DNA of 14,847 nucleotides from JANLHG01 sp964359745 (GTDB lineage Bacteria > Patescibacteriota > Minisyncoccia > Phycocordibacterales > PALSA-1337). Of the stretch, positions 1 to 6,827 are shown piece by piece (within the stretch, counting starts at the first letter, position 1; each line of letters starts with the position of its first letter). The notes below the pieces were generated by a model. It ran no database searches. It was given only the letters and a program-made list of their open reading frames with translations, and was not told the origin of the DNA. The position numbers were made by a program, and so were the translations under genes. The DNA is taken from contig CAYHTR010000014.1 in NCBI GenBank assembly GCA_964359745.1, forward strand, positions 1-14,847, given 5' to 3'.

Positions 1-50
1 CGATAAGGAGATACTGCTTGCCTTTGCTCAAGGCAGACTACTAAGCCTAT

Positions 51-290
51 ATGGCGGGTGCTGCCGGATTAAATTCAGGAGCAAGATTGTGCCTTGTTTC
101 CAACAAGGATCACCTTCGAGCTTCGGTGCCACGGACGGGCAGGGGCAAATATCCGGACTCCGATGTCCGCTTCGACCGCGCTCCCTACTTCAACTTCAAC
201 GACGGCAAGGTCAAGTTCGACACGAACTATGTCGACAATGCCAACGACAACTATGGGTCAGCGTCTGATCTCGTTCCGAAGTCTTTCCTC
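51..290 (+). repeat. DGR template-repeat or variable-repeat-like tract (partial at left edge)
   Basis: This tract is much richer in G and C (about 57% over 121-240) than the AT-rich genes that follow. Frame 3 is open from 51 to 341 and reads like the C-terminus of a C-type-lectin/FGE-type DGR target, with pieces such as DHLRAS, PDSDVRF, YFNFNDGKVKF and DNANDNYGSAS. Between 186 and 257, six of 24 codons are AAC or AAT, which is the usual look of an unmutated DGR template repeat. Two points argue for a non-coding template (TR) over a target-gene end (VR): frame 3 has a stop at 42-44 just upstream, and it runs through the downstream hairpin without stopping. The hairpin itself would also suit a VR, so the choice is open. 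No second copy lies in the window. The link to the DGR rests on the adjacent Avd-like and RT genes. Confidence 0.55.
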
Positions 291-294
291 ATCA

Positions 295-320
295 AAAAGG
301 TGTCCATAAGGACACCTTTT
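295..320. terminator. Symmetric hairpin, probable bidirectional terminator or DGR hairpin
   Basis: The arms AAAAGGTGTCC (295-305) and GGACACCTTTT (310-320) pair perfectly over 11 bp around the loop ATAA. The stem ends in A/T runs, so it can act as an intrinsic terminator in both directions: for transcripts from the left, and for the avd-like gene whose stop codon is at 324-326. A short GC stem with a 4-nt loop just after a variable repeat is also a known retrohoming element of some DGRs, so this could be that instead. Confidence 0.7.
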
Positions 321-323
321 GCG

Positions 324-674
324 TTATCGAATCAAGCTTGAACGGATCCAGCCACCGAGCATCCTGCCAATCTCGTCGATTTTTGCTTGCAGAATAGTGT
401 ATTTTTTGAGATCGAATGTTTTTGTTTCTTTCATTAAGCGTATGAGAAATCGAAGAGTATTTAATTTACCACTTGCTTTTTCAAGTGGTATAGACTTATT
501 ATTACTTTTTATATATCCTGCTTCAAGTAGAAATTCAATAATATCAATAATAAGATTTTCACTTCTTTCGTATATAGTGAATCGATCGGCTTTTGAGACA
601 ATACGACGGTATTCGTGGAATGTTGAATACAATTCATAGGTTTTCTTTAATATAGGTATATCTAAATCATTCAT
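324..674 (-). CDS. avd: Avd-like four-helix-bundle protein of the DGR
   Basis: The gene encodes 116 aa, almost entirely predicted helix. It carries features typical of the Avd/S23-like four-helix-bundle family: KTYELYSTFHEYRRI near the N-terminus, the central IIDIIEFLLEAGYI, and the C-terminal KIDEIGRMLGGWIRS. In known DGRs, Avd forms a basic pentameric barrel that binds the reverse transcriptase and template RNA and is needed for mutagenic retrohoming. Its position beside a DGR-type RT supports this role. The odd feature is orientation: avd is usually co-directional with the RT, but here it points the other way, and its ATG (674-672) overlaps the RT ATG (673-675). A weak TATAAA lies 5 nt upstream of the start. 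Four-helix-bundle relatives also occur outside DGRs, so the functional call depends on context. Confidence 0.82.
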   Translation of the reverse strand: MNDLDIPILKKTYELYSTFHEYRRIVSKADRFTIYERSENLIIDIIEFLLEAGYIKSNNKSIPLEKASGKLNTLRFLIRLMKETKTFDLKKYTILQAKIDEIGRMLGGWIRSSLIR

Positions 675-1737
675 GAAAGTTTATAAAGATTTATATTGGT
701 TAATAATTTCCCCAGCAAGATTGTTTCAAGCGTGGGACGAATTTAAGATTGATAAACGAAACAAGGTTGATGTTTTACAATTTGAAAAAAATCTCGAGCA
801 AAACATTTTTGAGTTGTATAGGAATTTGAAGAATAAAACCTATATACACAGAGGATACACTGATTTCTATATTTACGATCCAAAACGGAGACATATTTAT
901 AAAGCAACGGTAAGAGATAGGGTGCTTCATCATGCTATATTTAAAGTTTTGAATTGTATATTTGAACCTACTTTTATCTCTACTTCGTTTTCTTGTCGTA
1001 TTGATAGAGGTAACCATAAAGGGGTTGATTTTTTGTATAAAGTTATTAGAGAAGTAAGCCGCAATTACACAAAAAAGTGTTTTGTATTGAAATGCGATAT
1101 CAGAAAATTTTTTGATTCCGTTGGCCACAAAATTCTCCTGGATATCCTTAAGAGAAAAATTAAAGATACCAATGTAATATGGCTTATTGAAGAAATTATA
1201 AGAAGTTATACTTCGGATAACAGCGCGTTTACGAGAGAGAGAGAGAGAGAGAGAGTAGGAATACCGATTGGTAATTTGACTTCGCAGATTTTTGCTAATA
1301 TCTATATGAATGAGTTTGACCAGTTTATTAAACATACATTGAGAATAGAACATTATGCCCGATATACTGATGATTTTGTTATTGTATCAGATAATAAAGA
1401 TTATCTTAAAGAATTAATTCCCAAATTGCAATTGTTTTTATTGGAAAAATTGAAATTAAAAATTCATCCCAAGAAGATGACTATTATAAAATATATTCAA
1501 GGAATTGATTTTTTAGGATATGTTATTTTTCCACATCATCTTCTACTTCGTGCAAAAACAAAAAAGAGAATCATTAGAAATTTGAAATTAAAGGTTTATA
1601 ATTACAAACGAGGACTTATTTCTAAAAATAAACTAGAGCAAAGTATTCAATCATATTTTGGAGTTTTATCGCACGCTAATACCCACAAACTAAAAGAATT
1701 TTTGAAAAATCAAATTTGGATTTGGTTGAATGATTGA
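673..1737 (+). CDS. DGR-type reverse transcriptase
   Basis: This 354-aa protein is an RNA-directed DNA polymerase of the DGR class, which copies a template RNA with errors opposite adenine. The palm motifs are clear: motif A KCDIRKFFDSV around residues 140-150 (Asp142), the DGR-typical GIPIGNLTSQ at 196-205, and the catalytic YTDD box at 231-234. The C-terminal thumb contains GIDFLGYVI near 277-285. No maturase, HNH endonuclease or RNase H domain is seen, which argues against a group II intron or LTR element. Just before motif 4 there is a stretch of alternating Arg and Glu (188-194) encoded by a GA dinucleotide repeat. The start codon overlaps the divergent avd-like gene, and no Shine-Dalgarno is evident. 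The stop codon overlaps the promoter region of proS. A retron RT is unlikely because the DGR motif and an Avd-like neighbour are present. Confidence 0.9.
   Translation: MKVYKDLYWLIISPARLFQAWDEFKIDKRNKVDVLQFEKNLEQNIFELYRNLKNKTYIHRGYTDFYIYDPKRRHIYKATVRDRVLHHAIFKVLNCIFEPTFISTSFSCRIDRGNHKGVDFLYKVIREVSRNYTKKCFVLKCDIRKFFDSVGHKILLDILKRKIKDTNVIWLIEEIIRSYTSDNSAFTRERERERVGIPIGNLTSQIFANIYMNEFDQFIKHTLRIEHYARYTDDFVIVSDNKDYLKELIPKLQLFLLEKLKLKIHPKKMTIIKYIQGIDFLGYVIFPHHLLLRAKTKKRIIRNLKLKVYNYKRGLISKNKLEQSIQSYFGVLSHANTHKLKEFLKNQIWIWLND
1233..1254 (+). repeat. (GA)11 microsatellite inside the reverse transcriptase
   Basis: Eleven perfect GA dinucleotides run in frame through the RT gene, encoding Arg/Glu alternation just before the GIPIGN motif. 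Gain or loss of one unit would shift the frame ahead of the catalytic YTDD box. The tract is intact in this copy. Confidence 0.95.
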
Positions 1738-1759
1738 AAATTAAGTGTATAATACACCT
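1726..1759 (+). promoter_or_regulatory. proS operon promoter, leaderless, with a 13-bp palindrome
   Basis: A consensus -10 box TATAAT lies at 1748-1753, with a -35-like TTGAAT at 1726-1731 (16-nt spacer). The ATG at 1760 is 6 nt past the -10 box, so the expected transcription start falls on the start codon. The -10 box sits inside a perfect inverted repeat, GTGTATAATACAC (1745-1757), which could be an operator. The promoter overlaps the 3' end of the RT gene. Confidence 0.7.
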
Positions 1760-3010
1760 ATGTTGCAATCTAAATTGTTTACAAAAACTAGAAAGGAAGC
1801 GCCAAAGGATGAGGTTTCAAAAAATGCTCAGTTGCTTATTCGCGCGGGCTATATTCATAAGGAAATGGCAGGAGTGTATTCGCTTTTACCATTGGGGTTG
1901 CGAGTAATGAATAAAATAAATGATATTATTCGCCACGAAATGAATACTATTGGAGGAGAAGAAGTTTTTCTTACTGTTTTGCAAGACAAAAATCTCTGGG
2001 AAAAAACTGACAGATGGGATGATGAAAAAGTGGATAATTGGTTTAAAACAAAACTTAAAAATAATACCGAATTGGGACTTGGTTTTACACACGAAGAACA
2101 ACTAACAGCATTGATGAAAGATTACATTCGTTCGTGGAGAGATTTGCCTATTTACGCTTATCAGATTCAAACGAAATTTAGAAACGAAATTCGCGCAAAA
2201 AGCGGAATAATGCGAGGTAGGGAGTTTTTGATGAAAGATCTATATTCATTTTCAAAAGATAATGAGTCGCATGCGGAGTTTTATGAAAAAGCAAAACAAG
2301 CCTATGTGAATATTTTTAATAGAATAGGTATTGGAGAAAAAACATATATTACGCACGCTTCTGGTGGAGTATTCTCAAAATATTCTCACGAGTTTCAAAC
2401 GATAACTTCTGCCGGAGAAGATACTATTCATATTTGCGAAAAATGTCATATTGCCGTCAATGCTGAAATAAAAGGCGAAACTCTTGCTTGTCCAATATGC
2501 ACTAATAAAGATTTGAGACAAGAAAAGTCGGTGGAAGTGGGAAATATATTCAATTTAGGTACTAGATTTTCAGAAGCTCTTGACCTTACTTATCAAGATG
2601 AAAATGGAGAGAAGAAAGTAGTAGTTATGGGAAGTTATGGTATTGGACCGGGAAGGGTTATGGGGACTATTGTGGAAGTTTTTGCCGATGAAGTGGGAAT
2701 TGTCTGGCCTGAAGAAATTGCTCCTTTTAAAGTTCATCTGATATTAATTGGAAATGATAAAGCGGATGTTAAAAAATACACTGATGATCTTTATCAAAAT
2801 TTTTTAGACAAACATATTGAAGTTTTGTATGATGACAGAGATGTTCGTCCGGGAGAAAAATTTGCGGATTCTGACCTTATTGGAATTCCTTGGAGAGTTG
2901 TGGTTAGTGAAAAATTGATTGCGGAAAAAATGACTGAATTAAAGAATCGCAAAACAGGAGATGTGAAGAAAGTAAATGAAAAAGAATTACTGAATTTACT
3001 GGTAAGCTAA
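1760..3010 (+). CDS. proS: Proline--tRNA ligase, short form without the editing insert
   Basis: This class II aminoacyl-tRNA synthetase charges tRNA-Pro. I choose ATG 1760 (416 aa) over the in-frame GTG at 1745, because the GTG lies within the promoter palindrome. Motif 1 is around residues 39-69 (YSLLPLGLRVMNKI), motif 2 carries FRNEIRAKSGIMRGREF, and motif 3 is the GSYGIGPGR segment. The C-terminal anticodon-binding domain follows (VHLILIGNDK to VSEKL). The large INS editing domain usual between motifs 2 and 3 in the long bacterial form is absent. A short segment with two CxxC pairs (CEKC near 226-229, CPIC near 244-247) takes its place and may bind zinc. The gene is first in a tight operon with mreB, mreC, an mreD-like gene and PBP2. 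The lack of INS implies no cis editing of mis-charged Ala-tRNA. Confidence 0.93.
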   Translation: MLQSKLFTKTRKEAPKDEVSKNAQLLIRAGYIHKEMAGVYSLLPLGLRVMNKINDIIRHEMNTIGGEEVFLTVLQDKNLWEKTDRWDDEKVDNWFKTKLKNNTELGLGFTHEEQLTALMKDYIRSWRDLPIYAYQIQTKFRNEIRAKSGIMRGREFLMKDLYSFSKDNESHAEFYEKAKQAYVNIFNRIGIGEKTYITHASGGVFSKYSHEFQTITSAGEDTIHICEKCHIAVNAEIKGETLACPICTNKDLRQEKSVEVGNIFNLGTRFSEALDLTYQDENGEKKVVVMGSYGIGPGRVMGTIVEVFADEVGIVWPEEIAPFKVHLILIGNDKADVKKYTDDLYQNFLDKHIEVLYDDRDVRPGEKFADSDLIGIPWRVVVSEKLIAEKMTELKNRKTGDVKKVNEKELLNLLVS

Positions 3011-3014
3011 TAAA

Positions 3015-4079
3015 ATGTTTAAAAAATTTATAAAAAAATTCTTTTCATTGGTATCCAATGAAATAGGTATTGACCTTGGTACCGCAAATACTTTGGTTTA
3101 CTTACGTGGTCACGGTATTGTTATAAACGAGCCGTCAGTTGTTGCTGTAAATCAAAAAACAGGTCGCGTTGTGGCGGTTGGTACTCAAGCCAAAGAAATG
3201 CTTGGACGAACACCTCCGCATATTGTCGCAGTGCGACCACTTGTTGATGGAGTGATTTCAGATTTTGAAGTTACGGAAGAAATGATTTCTTATTTGGTAA
3301 AAAAAGCTGAAACATTTTCAAAAAAAATGCTTGGTCCGAAAGTAGTGGTAGGTGTGCCGTCCGGAGTAACCAATGTGGAAATTCGTGCTGTTCGTGATGC
3401 CACAAAAAATGCTGGTGCCCGAGAAGTATTTATTGTGGAAGAACCGATGGCGGGTGCGATTGGTATTCGATTGCCGGTAGATGAGCCAGTGGGTAATATG
3501 GTTATTGATATTGGGGGAGGCACTACTGATATAGCGGTAATTTCTTTAGGCGGAATTGTTAGTTCAAAAAATCTTCGCATAGCTGGCGATAAACTAAATC
3601 AAGATGTTATTTCTTACATAAGAAACGAATTTAAAATTTTAATTGGAGAAAAAACTGCCGAAAATATAAAAATTAAAATTGGTTCAGTGCTTCCTGGTGA
3701 AGAATCAGATGAAATGGAAGTACGTGGACGAGATTTGATTACTGGATTACCTAGAGAAGTGGTTATTACTGATTCTGATGTCAGGGAAGCTATGTCTCAA
3801 TCAATTGACATGCTTGTTGAATCGGTCAAGGAAGTTTTAGAAACAACTCCACCAGAGATTTTGGGAGATGTAATGCGAAGGGGTATTTATCTTGTTGGTG
3901 GAGGGGCTCTTATTAAAGGAATTGACAGACTTATTAATAATTTTTTGAAAATTCCGATATATATTGCCGAAGATCCCCTGACTGCTATTGCGAGAGGAAC
4001 AGGAATTATACTTGAAGATATGGAAAAATATAAAGAAATGTTAATAGCTAACGAAGATGAATTACCTCCTAAAAAGTAA
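3015..4079 (+). CDS. mreB: Rod-shape-determining actin homologue MreB
   Basis: The 354-aa protein is a bacterial actin that forms membrane-bound filaments and positions the cell-wall elongation machinery. The ATPase signatures are complete: phosphate-1 loop GIDLGTANT near residues 18-26, phosphate-2 loop DIGGGTTDIAV, and the adenosine motif GGGALIKGID in the last third. The N-terminus (MFKKFIKKFFSLV) looks like a basic amphipathic helix suited to direct membrane binding. The length matches the family. The start lies 4 nt after the proS stop with no clear Shine-Dalgarno sequence, so translation is probably coupled. The next gene begins inside its last codons. An Hsp70-type protein is excluded by length and by the MreB-specific IVEEPMAGAIG segment. 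Confidence 0.97.
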   Translation: MFKKFIKKFFSLVSNEIGIDLGTANTLVYLRGHGIVINEPSVVAVNQKTGRVVAVGTQAKEMLGRTPPHIVAVRPLVDGVISDFEVTEEMISYLVKKAETFSKKMLGPKVVVGVPSGVTNVEIRAVRDATKNAGAREVFIVEEPMAGAIGIRLPVDEPVGNMVIDIGGGTTDIAVISLGGIVSSKNLRIAGDKLNQDVISYIRNEFKILIGEKTAENIKIKIGSVLPGEESDEMEVRGRDLITGLPREVVITDSDVREAMSQSIDMLVESVKEVLETTPPEILGDVMRRGIYLVGGGALIKGIDRLINNFLKIPIYIAEDPLTAIARGTGIILEDMEKYKEMLIANEDELPPKK

Positions 4080-4857
4080 CAACAGAGACAATCGTAAAAT
4101 GTTTCGCATTATAATGAAAGCGGTTGTTATTGTCGCAGTTATTTTTTTAATACATATTATTTTCCCTCGTTTTTTCTTTTCATTGTTTAATATAATCAGC
4201 AGACCTATATGGAAAACAGAGAATGTTGTGATTAGTGAAAGTTATGGAACAGCAGGATATTTTATGTCAAAGCGATTACTTCTTGAAGAGAATGATAGAC
4301 TTAAGAATGACAATGAATCTCTTAAAAATGAAAATCTTAAATTGAATATTATTGAGAATGAAAATAATGAACTTAAAAAAATATTAAATAGAACAATTAA
4401 TAAAGATAAAACTGTTATTGCGTCGGTGCTTCAAAAACCACCATCAATACCTTATGATAATCTCATAATAGATATTGGTGAAAATGAAGGAATAATTAAA
4501 GGGGATAAAGTTGTTATTGACGGTAATAATATTTTAGGAGAAATTGAAGAAGTTTTAGAAAAAACATCGAAGGTTAGACTATATTCCACAAATGGCCAGA
4601 AAACTGATGTTGAAGTAGGAACCAGCACTATTCAAGCGGTTGCTATTGGTCGTGGTGGTGGTAATTTTGAAGTTATAGTTCCGCGGGCCACTAAAATTTC
4701 TATTGGAGAATTTGTTTTTCTTCCTGGAATAAATCAACAAATTTTTGGTATTATTGAAGATACAGTGATTGATCCAGCACATGGTTTTGTTAAAGTGTTT
4801 TTTAGAAGTCCATATAATATATCTTCAATAAAATGGGTGGAAGTTATAAAACAATAA
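4057..4857 (+). CDS. mreC: Rod-shape-determining protein MreC
   Basis: MreC is a bitopic membrane protein that links MreB to the extracytoplasmic elongasome and activates PBP2. The 266-aa product has a basic N-terminus, one membrane helix (about residues 18-42), and a coiled coil rich in Asn, Glu and Lys (about 70-110, ENDRLKNDNESLKNEN). The C-terminal beta-rich domain contains typical pieces such as VVIDGNNILGEIEEV and SPYNISSIKWVEV. The start at 4057 overlaps mreB by 23 nt. An alternative ATG at 4099 would give a 19-nt gap and a 252-aa product. I prefer 4057 because the extra residues supply positive charge before the membrane helix, but this is not certain. The order mreB-mreC-mreD-like-PBP2 supports the call. 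Confidence 0.93.
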   Translation: MNYLLKSNNRDNRKMFRIIMKAVVIVAVIFLIHIIFPRFFFSLFNIISRPIWKTENVVISESYGTAGYFMSKRLLLEENDRLKNDNESLKNENLKLNIIENENNELKKILNRTINKDKTVIASVLQKPPSIPYDNLIIDIGENEGIIKGDKVVIDGNNILGEIEEVLEKTSKVRLYSTNGQKTDVEVGTSTIQAVAIGRGGGNFEVIVPRATKISIGEFVFLPGINQQIFGIIEDTVIDPAHGFVKVFFRSPYNISSIKWVEVIKQ

Positions 4858-5099
4858 AAAATATTCGCTGGGTTGTCATTTTATTTTTATTACTATCGAT
4901 GATAATTTTCCCTTGGTGGTTTTACGTGTTACTATCAATTATCGCACTTTTTTATTTTGATGATTTTTATGAAATAATTTTTATCGGTCTTGCGATGGAT
5001 TCGCTTTATACTACAGGATTAAAAAATACATTTCTTGCTTTAGTATTTTTTATAATTTCAATTTATCTTAAAAAGATTTTGATTTTTTTTATTAAATAA
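4833..5099 (+). CDS. Short MreD-like integral membrane protein
   Basis: The product has 88 aa, nearly all hydrophobic, and predicts about three membrane segments (roughly residues 12-30, 32-57 and 65-87). It occupies the slot where mreD normally lies, between mreC and PBP2, and a short acidic turn (FDDFYE) followed by GLAMD resembles the central part of MreD. Canonical MreD is about 160 aa with five or six helices, so this would be roughly half length. The start overlaps the mreC end by 25 nt, and the stop is directly followed by the PBP2 ATG, so all three are likely translated together. Identity as MreD is inferred mainly from position; an unrelated small membrane protein is possible. Confidence 0.7.
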   Translation: MGGSYKTIKNIRWVVILFLLLSMIIFPWWFYVLLSIIALFYFDDFYEIIFIGLAMDSLYTTGLKNTFLALVFFIISIYLKKILIFFIK

Positions 5100-6773
5100 A
5101 TGAAAAAATACATCCATAATAAACCAATAGAACCAGATGAGATTTTTATCGATTCGCAAAATTTGCCTGAATTCAATACTCATCAATTTGAAGGTAGATT
5201 GGAAAAATCCATATCAATAAAAAGTATTGTTTTTTTAGGAGTTTTCTTTTTACTTATTGGTGTTATTTATGTTTCAAAAATATGGGTACTTCAAGTAAAT
5301 AAAGGTGATATATACGCTCAACAAGGAGAAAATAACAGATTAAGAAATACAGTTGTTTTTTCAGAGCGAGGGATTATTTATGATAGAAATAAAGTAGAAC
5401 TTGCATGGAACGAACGTGGTGAAGATGATAGTTTTTCTTCAAGACGTTATATTCAAACTCTTGGAGTGGCGCATCTTATCGGATATGCAAAATATCCTTC
5501 AAAAGATAATTACGGCTTTTATTATAGAGAGGATTTTGAAGGAATAGAGGGTACTGAAAAAGCTTATAATGAAAAGCTTAAAGGCAAAAATGGTGTTAAA
5601 ATTCTGGAAATAAACGCTCTTGGAAAAATCCAATCGCAAAATATTCTCACGCCTCCAAAAGATGGTGAAAATATTTTACTTTCTATTGATTCAAATTTGA
5701 ATAATAAATTATACGGAACGATTGAAAATTTTTCCAAAATATACGGTTTTATTGGTGGGGCTGCGGTAATTATGGATGTGAATAGCGGGGAATTGCTTGC
5801 TATGACAAGTTATCCTGAATACAACTCTCAAATATTGGCTGAAGGAGATGATTCAGAAAAAATAAATAATTATATTAATGGTAAAAGTAAACCGTTTCTA
5901 AATAGAATTATTCAAGGAGCATATACACCTGGATCAATCATAAAACCAGTGATGGCAATTGGAGTTTTAAATGAAAAAATTATAGATCCAAATAAAAAGA
6001 TTTTAAGCACAGGTTCAATTTCTTTGCCGAATCCTTATGATTCTACCAAATTTTCTATTTTTAAGGACTGGAAAGCTTTAGGTTGGGTTGATTTGAGAGA
6101 AGCTATAGCATTTTCTTCAGACGTATATTTTTACACTGTTGGCGGAGGTTTTGGTGATCAAAAAGGAATTGGTATTTCTAATATTGAAAAATATTCCAAA
6201 CTTTTTGGTTTTGGAGAAAAAACTAATATAAATTTGCAGGGAGAAATAAACCGTTCTATTCCAACACCAGAGTGGAAAGTTATTAATTTTTCTGGTGACC
6301 CATGGCGTATTGGTGATACTTATAATACAGTCATCGGACAATATGGTTATCAGCTTACTCCAATTCAAGTCGTACGTGCAATTTCTGCAATTGCTAATTA
6401 TGGGACATTACTTACACCAAAACTTTTACTTGGAGAAAAACAACTTTTTGGTGATACTCGTGATGTTAAAATTTCCAAAGAATATTTTGATATTGTGCGA
6501 GAAGGTATGAGAATGGCAGTTACCGAAGGAACAGGGCAAAGTCTTAACATGAAAGATATTCATATTGCCGTAAAAACAGGAACAGCGCAGGTTGGTATTT
6601 CAAACGCTTACGTTAACTCTTGGTCAGTTGGTTTTTTTCCTTATGAAAATCCTCGATATGCTTTTGTGGTTATGATGGAACGCGGTCCGGCTAATAATGA
6701 TGTCGGTGCCACTTCAGTGACTCGCCAGATGTTTGATTGGATGGTACAAAATACTCCTGAGTATTTGAAGTAA
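5100..6773 (+). CDS. mrdA: Penicillin-binding protein 2, class B transpeptidase
   Basis: This 557-aa peptidoglycan DD-transpeptidase crosslinks wall during elongation. It has a cytoplasmic tail of about 40 residues, one membrane anchor (about 42-65), a pedestal/dimerisation region starting near FSERGIIYDRN, and the penicillin-binding domain from about 215 on. The active-site motifs are present: SxxK as SIIK (Ser279, Lys282), the second motif as SSD (339-341), a variant common in PBP2, and KTG at 492-494. The ATG directly follows the stop of the MreD-like gene. It closes the proS-mre operon. No rodA glycosyltransferase gene follows, so its usual partner must be encoded elsewhere. A REP-type hairpin begins 7 nt after the stop and may terminate the operon. 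Confidence 0.95.
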   Translation: MKKYIHNKPIEPDEIFIDSQNLPEFNTHQFEGRLEKSISIKSIVFLGVFFLLIGVIYVSKIWVLQVNKGDIYAQQGENNRLRNTVVFSERGIIYDRNKVELAWNERGEDDSFSSRRYIQTLGVAHLIGYAKYPSKDNYGFYYREDFEGIEGTEKAYNEKLKGKNGVKILEINALGKIQSQNILTPPKDGENILLSIDSNLNNKLYGTIENFSKIYGFIGGAAVIMDVNSGELLAMTSYPEYNSQILAEGDDSEKINNYINGKSKPFLNRIIQGAYTPGSIIKPVMAIGVLNEKIIDPNKKILSTGSISLPNPYDSTKFSIFKDWKALGWVDLREAIAFSSDVYFYTVGGGFGDQKGIGISNIEKYSKLFGFGEKTNINLQGEINRSIPTPEWKVINFSGDPWRIGDTYNTVIGQYGYQLTPIQVVRAISAIANYGTLLTPKLLLGEKQLFGDTRDVKISKEYFDIVREGMRMAVTEGTGQSLNMKDIHIAVKTGTAQVGISNAYVNSWSVGFFPYENPRYAFVVMMERGPANNDVGATSVTRQMFDWMVQNTPEYLK

Positions 6774-6779
6774 ATTGTA

Positions 6780-6827
6780 TAAATCGTGGCTACCACGTTT
6801 ATTTTGTTATTTTTATGGTATAATTTT
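6780..6827 (+). repeat. RAYT element left end (REP hairpin R1), possible terminator of the mre operon
   Basis: The arms CGTGG (6785-6789) and CCACG (6793-6797) enclose the loop CTA, followed by TTTATTTTG. On the plus strand this resembles an intrinsic terminator and lies just after the PBP2 stop. An extended -10 (TGG TATAAT, 6816-6824) points inward and overlaps the last codons of the transposase, so it could give antisense RNA. Confidence 0.8.

Noticed and set aside
94..309. A second open frame over the GC-rich tract
   Set aside because: It reads as Ser/Thr/Arg-rich low complexity, as expected for an off-frame of GC-rich DNA, while frame 3 gives DGR-like protein motifs.
319..639. A plus-strand open frame opposite the avd-like gene
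   Set aside because: It is the antisense shadow of avd, with no recognisable motifs; the minus-strand product has clear Avd-family features.
673..1737. Group II intron or retron reverse transcriptase
   Set aside because: There is no maturase or endonuclease domain, no intron RNA domains and no msr/msd-like structure. The GIPIGNLTSQ motif and Avd-like neighbour fit a DGR.
1745..1759. GTG start for proS at 1745
   Set aside because: It lies inside the -10 palindrome and would add five residues with no family support; ATG 1760 fits the leaderless pattern.
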